Of a DNA stretch of 47,166 nt, positions 32,214 to 39,956 are shown piece by piece. A model generated the notes under the pieces. It had not been told where the DNA came from and searched no databases. It was given only the letters and a program-made list of their open reading frames with translations. Made by a program: the position numbers and the translations under genes. This DNA comes from DASUZD01 sp036377055 (GTDB lineage Bacteria > Actinomycetota > Thermoleophilia > Gaiellales > Gaiellaceae): the NCBI GenBank assembly GCA_036377055.1, contig DASUZD010000148.1:1-47166 (forward strand), given 5' to 3'. The stretch's first letter is position 1; each line of letters starts with the position of its first letter.

Positions 32214-32335
32214 GGGCTATTCCGCTCGCTGTTCCATTCGCGTGGTCCAGAGGTGGGCTAATCCACCTGCAAAGCCGCAAGTTCGCTTGCCGCGCGGGCT
32301 GTGACTGTCGGCGTCGTCGGAGGTTGTTCCGATGA
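32210..32335 (+). CDS. Small Cys-containing protein (41 aa), doubly overlapping
   Basis: 41 residues: MRAIPLAVPFAWSRGG, then LIHLQSRKFACRAGCDC, then an arginine-rich end. The ATG overlaps the stop of the ATPase (ATGA) and the TGA overlaps the start of the replication-relaxation gene (ATGA). GGAGGCAGCC precedes the ATG, a strong ribosome site. The C-x3-C-x-C motif plus poly-Arg could bind metal or nucleic acid. Its only role might be translational coupling between its two neighbours. Confidence 0.45.
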   Translation: MRAIPLAVPFAWSRGGLIHLQSRKFACRAGCDCRRRRRLFR

Positions 32336-33123
32336 GCGCCTCCCTCGTCCGCCGCACCTCAGTTGCGCTGTCCGACCGATTGTCGGAGCGCGATCTAGAG
32401 GTCCTGCGCTCAGCTCGCGAGCACCGCTTCTTAACCGCTCGTCAGATCGAAGCACTGCACTTCGCCGACCACGCCACGCCGCTCGCCGGAGCGCGCGTCT
32501 GCCGCCGGGTTCTGGCGCGTCTGAGCGAACACCGGCTACTGGCGCGGCTTGAGAGGCGAGTCGGTGGTGTCCGAGCCGGATCGGCGTCCTACGTCTACGC
32601 CCTCGGCCCGACCGGCAGTCGCCTGATCGACGAGCGTCCTCGGCGGGTTAGCGAACCTTCGCCGCTGTTTCTGGCGCACACCCTGGCGGTGGCACAGACG
32701 CACGTCGAGCTGGTGCAGGCCGCGCGCGCCGGCGACGTCGACTTGGTGGGCGTCGAGGTCGAACCAGCCTGCTGGCGGCGCTACGTCGGCGCTGGCGGCG
32801 CACCGGAGGCCGTCAAGCCCGATCTTTACGTGGTCACCGGTAGCGGCGAGTACGAGGACTGCTGGTTTGTCGAGATCGATTGCGGCACCGAGAGCCCGCA
32901 AGCGCTGCGGCGCAAGTGCCGCGCCTACGAGGCGTACTGGCGCAGCGGCCGCGAGCAGGCCGCGCACGGCACCTTTCCGCTGGTGGTCTGGAGCGCGCCG
33001 ACCAAGCAGCGGGCGGCGCGGATCAGCCAGACAATCACGGCCACGCGGCACCTCAAGCGCGAGCTGTTTCGGGTGACGGCCGCCGCCGAGCTTGTGGCGC
33101 TGGTGAGCGGAGGCACCGGATGA
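32332..33123 (+). CDS. Replication-relaxation family protein
   Basis: 263 residues. The N-terminal winged-helix region (LSERDLEVLRSAREHRFLTA, RQIEALHFADHATPLAGARV, RRVLARLSEHRLLARLERRV) followed by YALGPTGSRLIDE and a domain with PDLYVVTGSGEY and CWFVEIDCGTESPQALRRKC matches the replication-relaxation family (Replic_Relax), found in actinobacterial plasmids and integrative elements and needed for replication or DNA relaxation. The acidic FVEIDCGTES segment resembles a PD-(D/E)xK-like active site (PDLYVV, then EID), so nuclease activity is possible. It is linked by ATGA overlaps to both neighbours. Confidence 0.8.
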   Translation: MSASLVRRTSVALSDRLSERDLEVLRSAREHRFLTARQIEALHFADHATPLAGARVCRRVLARLSEHRLLARLERRVGGVRAGSASYVYALGPTGSRLIDERPRRVSEPSPLFLAHTLAVAQTHVELVQAARAGDVDLVGVEVEPACWRRYVGAGGAPEAVKPDLYVVTGSGEYEDCWFVEIDCGTESPQALRRKCRAYEAYWRSGREQAAHGTFPLVVWSAPTKQRAARISQTITATRHLKRELFRVTAAAELVALVSGGTG

Positions 33124-34253
33124 TCGGGCTCAACCGCGTCATCGTCGGCGACGCCCGCCGCGAGCTAGCCAAGCTACCGACGAGCTTCGTCGACTGCGTA
33201 ATTACGAGTCCGCCGTACTTTCAGCTGCGCGACTTCGGCGTCAGCGGCCAGCTTGGGCTCGAGGCGACGGTCGAGACGTGGGTCGACGAGCTCCGTCTGG
33301 CGCTCAATGGCTTGATTCGGGTGCTCAAGCCTTCGGGATCGCTCTGGCTCAATCTCGGGGACACCTACTCGCGCCACGCTCGCTTCGGCGCGCCGCCCAA
33401 GAGCCTGCTGCTGGCGCCGGAACGGCTGCTGCTGGCGCTGTCGAAGGATGGCTGGATCGTCCGCAACAAGGTCATTTGGGCCAAGACCAATCCGATGCCG
33501 AGTGCCGTCGCTGATCGACTCAGCACCACATACGACTTCCTTTACTTCCTAACCCGCTCGCCGCGCTACTTCTTCGATCTCGATGCGATCCGGTTGCCGC
33601 ACCGCAGCCTGGCCCACAGTCGCCGCGGCCGTCCCTATCCACCGGCCGGGACGGCTGCGCCGCGCTTCGGTCGGGTGAGCGGCAACCACGGTTTGCCGGC
33701 GCAGCGGGCGCGGGGAAAGGTCGGGCATCGGCTAGGCAAGAACCCCGGCGATGTCTGGCCGATCGGCACCGGCAGCTTCCACGGCGCGCACTTCGCGGTC
33801 TTCCCGCCAGGGCTGGTCGAGAGGCCACTGTTGGCGACCTGTCCCGAGCGACTGTGCACGCGCTGCGGCGCACCCCACCGTCGCTCGAGCCGGGCGAGGC
33901 ATGAGGGGGTCGGGCCGAACGGGCCGCCGCCCCGTGAGCCGCGAGTGTTTCGCTTGGACCGCCGCTACACGGTCAGCCGCCGCCGTGGGCCGCTGCGTCC
34001 GGGTTGCGCGTGCGGCGCGTCGAGTCGGCCGGGGCTAGTGCTCGATCCCTTCTTCGGTGCCGGCACCGTCGGTCTGGTCGCCGAGCGCCACCGTCGTCAT
34101 TGGCTCGGCATCGAAATCAATCCCGGCTACGCCCGCCTGGCTGAGCAACGGGTCGCGCGAGCGTCTGAACAGGAGTCGCCCTACGAGGGGATGCGCCTCT
34201 GGAGAGAGCAGCCGCGTGAATCAGCGCGTCGCCAGCTTGCCCTCCGTGGATGA
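33120..34253 (+). CDS. DNA methyltransferase (TSPPY, beta-class order) with zinc ribbon insert
   Basis: 377 residues. VDCVITSPPYFQLRD (about residues 20-34) is catalytic motif IV; DPFFGAGTVGLV (near residue 320) is motif I and WLGIEINPGYARLAE follows. Motif IV before motif I is the order of beta-class N4-cytosine or N6-adenine methyltransferases; the SPPY form favours N4-cytosine or TSPPY-type N6-adenine. A Cys-rich insert before motif I (CPERLCTRCGAPHRR, then GCACGASSRPG) can bind zinc. The ATG at 33120 overlaps the stop of the previous gene. As no endonuclease is nearby, it is probably a solitary methyltransferase protecting the element. Confidence 0.85.
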   Translation: MIGLNRVIVGDARRELAKLPTSFVDCVITSPPYFQLRDFGVSGQLGLEATVETWVDELRLALNGLIRVLKPSGSLWLNLGDTYSRHARFGAPPKSLLLAPERLLLALSKDGWIVRNKVIWAKTNPMPSAVADRLSTTYDFLYFLTRSPRYFFDLDAIRLPHRSLAHSRRGRPYPPAGTAAPRFGRVSGNHGLPAQRARGKVGHRLGKNPGDVWPIGTGSFHGAHFAVFPPGLVERPLLATCPERLCTRCGAPHRRSSRARHEGVGPNGPPPREPRVFRLDRRYTVSRRRGPLRPGCACGASSRPGLVLDPFFGAGTVGLVAERHRRHWLGIEINPGYARLAEQRVARASEQESPYEGMRLWREQPRESARRQLALRG

Positions 34254-34262
34254 CCGACCGGT

Positions 34263-34292
34263 GAGCGGAAGCCTCCTTCAAAGCTTCCGCTC
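34263..34292 (+). terminator. Terminator after the methyltransferase gene
   Basis: GAGCGGAAGC at 34263-34272 and GCTTCCGCTC at 34283-34292, a perfect 10-bp stem with a 10-base loop, 9 bases after the stop. Confidence 0.65.
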
Positions 34293-34328
34293 GCCGCACA
34301 GCCATCCACCCCTATCAAGGAGGGAGCC

Positions 34329-34697
34329 GTGACCAAGGCTCAGGAGGTGTACGAGAAGGTCGAAGCCCTGATGGGCTCGGGCATGTCGAAGGCCGATGCC
34401 TTCAAGCAGCTCGCGGGGGAGTACGGCCAGCCGGTCGACTCACTTCGCGGGGCGTACTACGCCCACAGCGGCACGCTCGGTGGAACGTCGCGGTCGTCGC
34501 GCAAGCGCAAGACCGAGGTCGATCCGCTCGCGGAGGCCGTCAGTGTCCTAGAAGAGGCACTGGAGACGGTCGACGCCGACGTGGCGGAGGCGAAGGAGCA
34601 AGCCGACGACGCCAAGGCCGTCTACGAACACCTGCGCGATACGGCGAAGGAGCGCAAGGCCGAGCTTCGGAAGAAGATCGAGGCGCTCAAGGCCTAG
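34329..34697 (+). CDS. Helical coiled-coil protein of unknown function
   Basis: 122 residues from a GTG at 34329, with AAGGAGGG 4 bases upstream, one of the best ribosome sites in the window. The N-terminal half (KAQEVYEKVEALMGSGMSKA, DAFKQLAGEYGQPVDSLRGA) looks like a small helix-turn-helix-type domain; the C-terminal half (EAVSVLEEALETVDADVAEA, KEQADDAKAVYEHLRDTAKE) is a long coiled coil with heptads. A basic SRSSRKRK linker joins them. Likely an element-encoded DNA-associated or scaffolding protein. It is a single-gene unit between two terminators. Confidence 0.65.
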   Translation: MTKAQEVYEKVEALMGSGMSKADAFKQLAGEYGQPVDSLRGAYYAHSGTLGGTSRSSRKRKTEVDPLAEAVSVLEEALETVDADVAEAKEQADDAKAVYEHLRDTAKERKAELRKKIEALKA

Positions 34698-34719
34698 TCG
34701 CACCTCGGGTGGCAGCACC

Positions 34720-34744
34720 GGCCCGGATCAATCTGATCCGGGCC
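34720..34744 (+). terminator. Terminator after the coiled-coil gene
   Basis: A perfect 11-bp stem (GGCCCGGATCA at 34720-34730, TGATCCGGGCC at 34734-34744) with a 3-base loop, 22 bases after the stop. No T-run. Confidence 0.7.
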
Positions 34745-34763
34745 ACTAAGCGGAAATAGCAAC

Positions 34764-34792
34764 TTGAAATAACGGTGTATTTATGGTAAGAT
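34764..34792 (+). promoter_or_regulatory. Sigma-70-type promoter for the excisionase-like gene
   Basis: TTGAAA at 34764-34769, a 17-base spacer and TAAGAT at 34787-34792, in a visibly AT-rich patch that stands out in this window. The start codon of the next gene is 45 bases downstream. AT richness here also makes it a likely target for Lsr2-like silencers. Confidence 0.6.
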
Positions 34793-34837
34793 ATTCGAGA
34801 ATCCTTTTCCTCTTTTGATTGTAAAGCGAGGAAGCAG

Positions 34838-35056
34838 TTGGTTCTCTTCGACGGCACTGGTGATCGGCTCTGGACGATCAGCGAAGTCGCGACTGCGCTC
34901 GACTATTCTGAGGCATACATCAGAGAACGAGCAGAGGCCGGAATCCTGCCGTCGTTCAAAGTCGACGGCGAGCTGATGTTCTCCAAAGCCGAACTTGAAG
35001 GCTGGCTTTTGAAGCTCAAGGTCGTATTCGCTTCGTCGGATGACGTTCGGAGTTGA
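34838..35056 (+). CDS. Excisionase-like helix-turn-helix protein
   Basis: 72 residues from a TTG at 34838 preceded by GAGGAAG. RLWTISEVATALDYSEAYIR, then ERAEAGILPSFKVDGEL and MFSKAELEGWLLKLK follow the MerR-like/HTH_17 winged-helix pattern of excisionases and directionality factors (helix-turn-helix, then F-K-V-x-G wing, then a helix beginning F-x-K-x-E). With an integrase 1.2 kb downstream it is a good candidate for the recombination directionality factor of this serine recombinase, though such factors for serine integrases are highly diverse. AT-rich upstream DNA suggests tight control. Confidence 0.75.
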   Translation: MVLFDGTGDRLWTISEVATALDYSEAYIRERAEAGILPSFKVDGELMFSKAELEGWLLKLKVVFASSDDVRS

Positions 35057-35173
35057 GTCGTATGTGTTCGAGCAGCGCTATCCCTTTTTATGTTGTGGAA
35101 TCGGCGACAAAGGGCTGCGCTCGCGCAGGACCTATGAGACAATAGATGCAGCTAAATTGGAGCACGCACATTT

Positions 35174-35581
35174 ATGCAACAAGATCAAGCCAAGCGCCTA
35201 GGCCGCTGGCTGCGCGAGCAGCGGCAAGCTGCCGGAATCTCGAAAAGGGAGCTCGCGCGCCGAGCCGACATGACTGACGGAACGATCGTCAGGATCGAGC
35301 AAGGCGCGTTCGACGCGCCGTCGCCCCACAAGCTGGCGCGGATCGCTGAAGCGCTCAAGCTGAGTCTGGCCGACGTCTACTCCATGGCCGGCTACGCGAC
35401 ACCCGACGACCTACCCAGCTTCCAGCCCTACCTGCGGCGGAAGTACCGCGATATGCCCCCGGGCGCGGTCGCCGACCTGGAAACGGCCTTCCGGCGCATC
35501 GCCAGCAAGCACGGTTACGAGCCCAAGGGGCCAGCGCCCGGCGAGGACGAGGCGCCCCACCCGGACGAGCTATTCGACTAA
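35174..35581 (+). CDS. XRE-family repressor of the element
   Basis: 135 residues. Residues about 8-66 form the DNA-binding domain: LGRWLREQRQAAGISKRELA, RRADMTDGTIVRIEQGAFDA, KLARIAEALKLSLADVYSMA. A linker follows with a Tyr-rich stretch (SFQPYLRRKYRDMPPGAVAD) and an acidic C-terminus. The next gene encodes an ImmA-type HExxH peptidase, the usual partner that cleaves such repressors. The stop is 18 bases before that gene's ATG. Operators unidentified. Confidence 0.8.
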   Translation: MQQDQAKRLGRWLREQRQAAGISKRELARRADMTDGTIVRIEQGAFDAPSPHKLARIAEALKLSLADVYSMAGYATPDDLPSFQPYLRRKYRDMPPGAVADLETAFRRIASKHGYEPKGPAPGEDEAPHPDELFD

Positions 35582-35599
35582 CAACGAAAGGAGGGAGAC

Positions 35600-36250
35600 A
35601 TGCAGCCACAACTAGACAATCCACAGCCAGTCGCGCCGCGCGGCGTTCTCGCCATGCTGCGGGCGCTGGTGCCGCGTCGGTCGGTGTCTCCCTGGGAGAC
35701 GCTGCTGATCGCCGAGCTCCAAGCCAACCGCCTGCTCGAATACTTCGAGATCACCACGGCTCCGGTGCCGGAAGAGGTCGTCAGCGAGCTTCCGCGCATC
35801 CGCATCGTCCGCGAACACGGCCTGCCGATGTCCGGCTGCGCTCATTGGGACGGCCGCTTCTGGGTCATCACCGTCAATGCCGACGAACACCCCTTGCGGC
35901 AACGGTTCAGCGTCATGCACGAGTTCAAGCACGTGCTCGACCACACCACCAGCGAGCTCCTCTACCACGACCGCAACTTCCAGAGCGCCCACGAACAAGC
36001 CGAGCGCACCGCCGATTACTTCGCCGCCTGCCTGCTGATGCCGAAGCGGATCGTCAAGAGCCTTTGGTTCCACGGCCCGCAGCGCACCACGCCGCTGGCC
36101 GAGCGCTTGCAGGTCAGCCCGATCGCTGCCCGCTACCGACTTGATCAACTCGGTCTTGTCGACCGCGCGAGCCGCTGCCCGTGGCCACCTGCCCACTTCC
36201 GGAGCCAACGCAATCGCGTGACGGTGCGACTTCAAGGAGGCCGTCAGTGA
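35600..36250 (+). CDS. ImmA/IrrE-family metallopeptidase
   Basis: 216 residues; the ATG at 35600 follows AAAGGAGGGAG. HEFKH (residues 107-111) is the zinc motif, and EQAERTADYFAACLLMPKR supplies the third ligand (Glu near residue 135) and the family FAAxLLMP pattern. The N-terminal 70 residues (VSPWETLLIAELQANRLLEY) precede the catalytic domain and may interact with the repressor. Placed 18 bases after the XRE gene and overlapping the integrase start by four bases (GTGA), the three form one operon: repressor, anti-repressor peptidase and integrase. Cleavage of the repressor would trigger excision; this is inferred by analogy with ICEBs1. Confidence 0.85.
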   Translation: MQPQLDNPQPVAPRGVLAMLRALVPRRSVSPWETLLIAELQANRLLEYFEITTAPVPEEVVSELPRIRIVREHGLPMSGCAHWDGRFWVITVNADEHPLRQRFSVMHEFKHVLDHTTSELLYHDRNFQSAHEQAERTADYFAACLLMPKRIVKSLWFHGPQRTTPLAERLQVSPIAARYRLDQLGLVDRASRCPWPPAHFRSQRNRVTVRLQGGRQ

Positions 36251-38028
36251 CGCCGCATAGCGTCACGAGCGGCTCCACACGGTCCGACGAAGCTGAACCT
36301 ACGACGGCCACCGCCGTTGTCTATCTCCGCGTCTCCACGAAGGAGCAAGCGCAGAAGGGTGGCGAAGCCGAGGGCTATTCGATCCCAGCACAGCGGCTCG
36401 CCTGCGAGCGGAAGGCGGACGCGCTCAACGCCGACGTCGTAGCGGAGTTCGTTGACGCAGGCGAAAGCGCCCGCTCGGCGGATCGGCCGGCGCTTCAGAA
36501 AATGCTCGCGATGATCGACTCGCAGCCAGTGCAATACCTGATCGTGCATAAGGTCGACCGTTTAGCGCGCAACCGCCTCGACGATTTGACGATTTCGCTG
36601 GCGCTTGAGCGAGCCGGCGTCACGCTGATCTCGTGCTCCGAGAACATCGACAAGTCACCGACCGGGAAGCTCACGCACGGCCTGATGGCGCTAATCGCCG
36701 AGTGGTACTCGACCAACCTCAGTAACGAGGTCAAGACCAAGAGCCTCGAGAAGGTTCGTAACGGCGGCACCGTGCACAAGGCGCCGATCGGCTACCTCAA
36801 CGTCCGCCGCATCCAGAACGGTCGTGAAGTTCGGACAATCGACGTCGATCCCGAACGCGCGCCGCTGGTGCAATGGGCCTTTGAGACGTACGCGAGTGGG
36901 TTGGTGTCGCTCATCTGGCTGACGCGCGCCCTCGCCGATCGCGGCCTAACAGCCCACTACGCGACGAAACCACTGAGCAAGGCGAGCGTTCACCGGATGC
37001 TCCGAAATCCGTACTACATCGGCACCGTTACCTGGCAGGGCATCGAGTACGCCGGATCGCACGAGCCGCTCATCTCGCATGCGATCTTCGAGCAGGTTCA
37101 AGAGGTTCTGACCGCTCATAAGCTCGCTGGCGAGAAGCAACGCGTCCACCACCACTACCTCAAAGGCTCGGTGTGGTGCGCCAGCTGCGGCAGCCGACTC
37201 TGCATCACGAAGCCCACAAACCGCCACGGCCAGCGCTACGAGTACTTCTTCTGCGTCGGGCGACAGCAGAAGCGCACCGACTGCACGCAGAGTGTGGTCC
37301 CCGTCGACCTTGTCGAGGCCCACGTTGAGGAGAAGTGGCGCCACGTCCGCATCTCCGACGAGTATCGGCAGTTACTCACGCCGCTCCTCCGACAGGAAGT
37401 AGCGAGCCAGCGAGCTGAGGCCGAACGTGATCAGCGCGTCGCCGCACGACGCATCCAGCAACTCGTCGAGCAGCGCAGGAAGCTGCTCGAAGCCCACTAC
37501 GCCGAAGCGATCCCGCTCGACCTCCTACGAGAAGAACAAGACCGGATCGCTATCCAACTCAGGGGCGCACAGGACGTTCTGGCTAGCGCGCGGGTGACGT
37601 TCCAGACGATCGAGAACGCCCTTCAGCGCTGCCTGGCCTTCCTAGCCAACTGCCACGCCGCCTATCTGAGTGCGCCTCAGCAGGTGCGACGGCACATGAA
37701 CCAAGCCGTCTTCGAGCGATTCCTCGTCGGACCGGAGGGCGTCGAGGACGCCGAGCTCTCAGGAGCGTTCGAGATTCTTCTCGCTCCCGATCTTGTCACG
37801 GCGTCCAGTGCCGCCGAGCAGACACACGTTCAAGCGGACGCCCAGGGGTCGCCGAAACCTCGGCACCGCAACCACGACTGGCGCAATGGCGTGCCAGCGT
37901 GGCTTGCCGAGCGGCTCGCTGCGTTGTCAGAAGGGGCAAAAGGAGCCAGGCCAGCTTTCGCCGGCCTGGGTTTGAATAAGGACTACGTGGTGCCCCCAGC
38001 GGGATTCGAACCCGCGCTACGGCCTTGA
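36247..38028 (+). CDS. Large serine recombinase (integrase)
   Basis: 593 residues from a GTG at 36247 that overlaps the upstream stop. VVYLRVSTKEQAQKGGEAEG carries catalytic Ser30; the resolvase core continues through VHKVDRLARNRLDDLTISLA, then the recombinase domain (HKAPIGYLNVRRIQNGREVR, RMLRNPYYIGTVTWQGIEY) and a zinc-ribbon (VWCASCGSRLC near residue 310, YFFCVGRQQK and TDC), then a coiled coil (about residues 390-440). This is the full layout of large serine integrases. The last codons (VVPPAGFEPALRP) are read from the opposite strand of tRNA-Glu, so the C-terminus is set by the attachment site and would change on excision. Gene ends inside the tRNA. Confidence 0.95.
   Translation: MTPHSVTSGSTRSDEAEPTTATAVVYLRVSTKEQAQKGGEAEGYSIPAQRLACERKADALNADVVAEFVDAGESARSADRPALQKMLAMIDSQPVQYLIVHKVDRLARNRLDDLTISLALERAGVTLISCSENIDKSPTGKLTHGLMALIAEWYSTNLSNEVKTKSLEKVRNGGTVHKAPIGYLNVRRIQNGREVRTIDVDPERAPLVQWAFETYASGLVSLIWLTRALADRGLTAHYATKPLSKASVHRMLRNPYYIGTVTWQGIEYAGSHEPLISHAIFEQVQEVLTAHKLAGEKQRVHHHYLKGSVWCASCGSRLCITKPTNRHGQRYEYFFCVGRQQKRTDCTQSVVPVDLVEAHVEEKWRHVRISDEYRQLLTPLLRQEVASQRAEAERDQRVAARRIQQLVEQRRKLLEAHYAEAIPLDLLREEQDRIAIQLRGAQDVLASARVTFQTIENALQRCLAFLANCHAAYLSAPQQVRRHMNQAVFERFLVGPEGVEDAELSGAFEILLAPDLVTASSAAEQTHVQADAQGSPKPRHRNHDWRNGVPAWLAERLAALSEGAKGARPAFAGLGLNKDYVVPPAGFEPALRP
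37988..38028. other. Inferred attachment-site end of the integrative element
   Basis: Integrase coding sequence and the 3-prime half of tRNA-Glu overlap here. The element lies to the left, since the integrase, the putative directionality factor and the mobile genes do. The partner end is not visible: I see no second copy of the T-arm core (GGGATTCGAACCCGC) in the window, which is not surprising for serine integrases with very short crossover cores. Confidence 0.5.
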
Positions 38029-38063
38029 AAGGGCCGCGACCTGGGCCGCTAGTCGATGGGGGC
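37988..38063 (-). tRNA. tRNA-Glu (anticodon TTC)
   Basis: 76 bases with encoded CCA on the minus strand. Acceptor GCCCCCA/TGGGGGC, D arm with TAGCGGC, anticodon loop CTTTCAA in stem GGCC/GGCC giving TTC, and T arm GCGGG-TTCGAAT-CCCGC. It reads glutamate codons. Its 3-prime half is overlapped by the end of the integrase gene on the other strand, so it is the likely integration site. The tRNA appears intact. Confidence 0.95.
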
Positions 38064-38103
38064 CAGGCGCGGGCAAGGATACCCGCCGTATCCTTGGCCC
38101 CAC

Positions 38104-38176
38104 GGGCCGTTAGCTCAGCTGGTAGAGCAGGGGACTTTTAATCCCAAGGTCGGTGGTTCGAGTCCACCACGGCCCA
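38104..38176 (+). tRNA. tRNA-Lys (anticodon TTT)
   Basis: Canonical 73-base cloverleaf on the plus strand: acceptor GGGCCGT/ACGGCCC, D arm GCTC...GAGC, anticodon loop CTTTTAA in a GGGGA/TCCCA stem, T arm GGTGG-TTCGAGT-CCACC. Reads AAA/AAG. It marks the return to host sequence on the right of the element. Confidence 0.97.
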
Positions 38177-38243
38177 CCTCGAAACGCTGCCCTGCTGCGC
38201 CAAGCGTCGGGGGCTCTCAGTCACCGCTTCACCCCGGGGGCGT

Positions 38244-39251
38244 ATGCGCTCTCGCAGCGCGCAAGCTGAAAGGATGCGAACGCAAAGCTTGGCGTCTGCT
38301 AGAACCCGCCCGGATCGAGCGAGCTCAGCCAGCGTGGACTACGCAATTCAGGAAGTACGGACGTTACTCGGCGGCACGAGCGCGCGCGATCTTGGCGATA
38401 GGACCGTGCGCTACGTCTGTGCGCTTTTCGCTGAGCTCGCGTACCACCACCTCCCGCGAATGGAGCTCGACCCGAAGAGGATGCGCGCGAAGCTCGTCCC
38501 GTCCTACGCGTACCAGGCCCTCGTCAAGCGGGGTCGAGCAACCGACGTCACCGCATACCTTCCGGGAGCGATCGATTCCCAAGACGCGTTCGCTGTCACC
38601 ACAGACCGCGCCGTCGCTGTGGGCGTGCGGCTTGGAAACGAATGGTTCATCGGCTTCCGCGGCACCAAGCTGCTCTACGGCGCCGACTGGTTCGTGAACG
38701 GCAAGTTCAGGCTTGTGGCTGCAGGATCCTCGCCCGCGCGGTCGGGGCCGGGGCGCTTCCACTCCGGCTTTGCGCACGAGGCCGCCCGGATTTCGGCGAA
38801 GGTGATCGACGCCGTGAAGGCGTCCTCACTGCCCAACCCGGCGCAGGTCTTCCTCACCGGACACTCCCTCGGAGGTGCCGTAGCCGCCATCTCCCACGAC
38901 CACCTGCGGTTCGGCCCGACCGCGGTCTGCCTCTTCGGCGCACCGAGGTACGGCGATCGGAACGCCTACGCCAACGCCGTCGATCCGTGCCCGACCCAGA
39001 TCCGCCGGCGCGGCGACGAGGTGCCGACCGTTCCGCCCAAGTGGCTCGGCTACGCCGACCCTCCGCTCGCACTGGCGCCAGACGGGACCATGTTCGTCGA
39101 CCCTTCGTTCCTGGGGAAGGTCGTGGCGCTGCCTAAATTCTTCGCGCATTTCTTCCACCAGCACTCGATGGAGTCCTACCGCCACGACCTCGGTCGGGTT
39201 GCGGGCGCGACGGAGTGGCGCAAGCCGCTGACCGACTTCGACAGGCTCTAG
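38244..39251 (+). CDS. Class 3 lipase-family alpha/beta hydrolase
   Basis: 335 residues. FLTGHSLGGAVAA holds the nucleophile Ser in the GxSxG elbow; Asp in RRRGDEVPTV and His in HQHSMESY are likely the rest of the triad. The region NEWFIGFRGTK near residue 135 is the oxyanion/FRGT motif of class 3 lipases. The family hydrolyses triacylglycerols or polar lipids. No signal peptide is visible; the N-terminal 30 residues are basic and probably not conserved, so the real start may be the GTG at 38334. Located immediately after tRNA-Lys with no apparent partner. Confidence 0.8.
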   Translation: MRSRSAQAERMRTQSLASARTRPDRASSASVDYAIQEVRTLLGGTSARDLGDRTVRYVCALFAELAYHHLPRMELDPKRMRAKLVPSYAYQALVKRGRATDVTAYLPGAIDSQDAFAVTTDRAVAVGVRLGNEWFIGFRGTKLLYGADWFVNGKFRLVAAGSSPARSGPGRFHSGFAHEAARISAKVIDAVKASSLPNPAQVFLTGHSLGGAVAAISHDHLRFGPTAVCLFGAPRYGDRNAYANAVDPCPTQIRRRGDEVPTVPPKWLGYADPPLALAPDGTMFVDPSFLGKVVALPKFFAHFFHQHSMESYRHDLGRVAGATEWRKPLTDFDRL

Positions 39252-39303
39252 CGGCCGGACGTGCGAATCGTGCGCCCGTGGCTGATGGCTCAGTCGCCCG
39301 AGT

Positions 39304-39882
39304 CTAGGCGACCGCTGGCTTCGCCTCGCCCAGCCGCTCGCTGTATGGAGCGTCGACGAGACCGAACCAACGGGCCCGGGCGTCCGAATCGCCAGGAGGC
39401 GGGTCAACGGTGACTACCACGCCCTCCTCCTGCAGTTGCCGCAGGGCTCGCGAGACCTGAGACGGGTCGCAGTCGAAGCGCTCGGCCAACTCGCGCGGCC
39501 GCAGCGGCTCGGTGGCCAAGAGCTCGACAATCCGATCACGGAGGACCGTGACAATCCGCCGCCGCTCCTCAGATGCGTTCCGAAGCAACGTCGCGGTGCG
39601 CCCTTGGTCGAGGACTATGTCGAACGCCTCGAGCTGCCCACTCGCGAAGGGGGCGAGTTCTGCCTCTGGGTTCGATGCGTCGATTCGGCGGCGCAGGCGC
39701 GCCGCCTGCGCGCGCAGCGCGGCGATCCGTTCGAGGTCACCGGCGGCCACTGCGGCGCCCGTCCGATCGCCGAAGTCGCGCAGCAACTGGCGTGTCTCGT
39801 CTCCGTCGGCACGCGAAAGCGCGCTCAGCAAAGCGTCGCGGTACGCGGGAAAGGACTGCGCGACGGCCTCGATGACTGCCAT
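39304..39882 (-). CDS. Winged-helix regulator (MarR/ArsR-like), partner of the nitrilase gene
   Basis: 192 residues. An N-terminal helical part (AVIEAVAQSFPAYRDALLSA, RQLLRDFGDRTGAAVAAGDL, ERIAALRAQAARLRRRIDAS) is followed by a winged helix at about residues 115-165: IVTVLRDRIVELLATEPLRP, RELAERFDCDPSQVSRALRQ, LQEEGVVVTVDPPPGDSDAR. The helix-turn-helix of the form RELAERFxCDxSQVSRALRxL and the wing are clear. It lies 74 bases downstream of the nitrilase-domain gene on the same strand, so probably in the same transcript. The unusual N-terminus suggests a sensor or effector-binding region. Function is inferred. Confidence 0.7.
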   Translation of the reverse strand: MAVIEAVAQSFPAYRDALLSALSRADGDETRQLLRDFGDRTGAAVAAGDLERIAALRAQAARLRRRIDASNPEAELAPFASGQLEAFDIVLDQGRTATLLRNASEERRRIVTVLRDRIVELLATEPLRPRELAERFDCDPSQVSRALRQLQEEGVVVTVDPPPGDSDARARWFGLVDAPYSERLGEAKPAVA

Positions 39883-39956
39883 CTCAGGAGATTAGTTCGC
39901 CGGAGTCGCTCATGTCAATAACTTGTCATAGACTTTATCGGCAGCTGAGGCCAGAC

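Noticed and set aside
37982..38028. PPAGFEPA-containing end of the integrase as a protein domain
   Set aside because: It is simply the reading of tRNA-Glu on the opposite strand, a known artefact of genes running into tRNAs.
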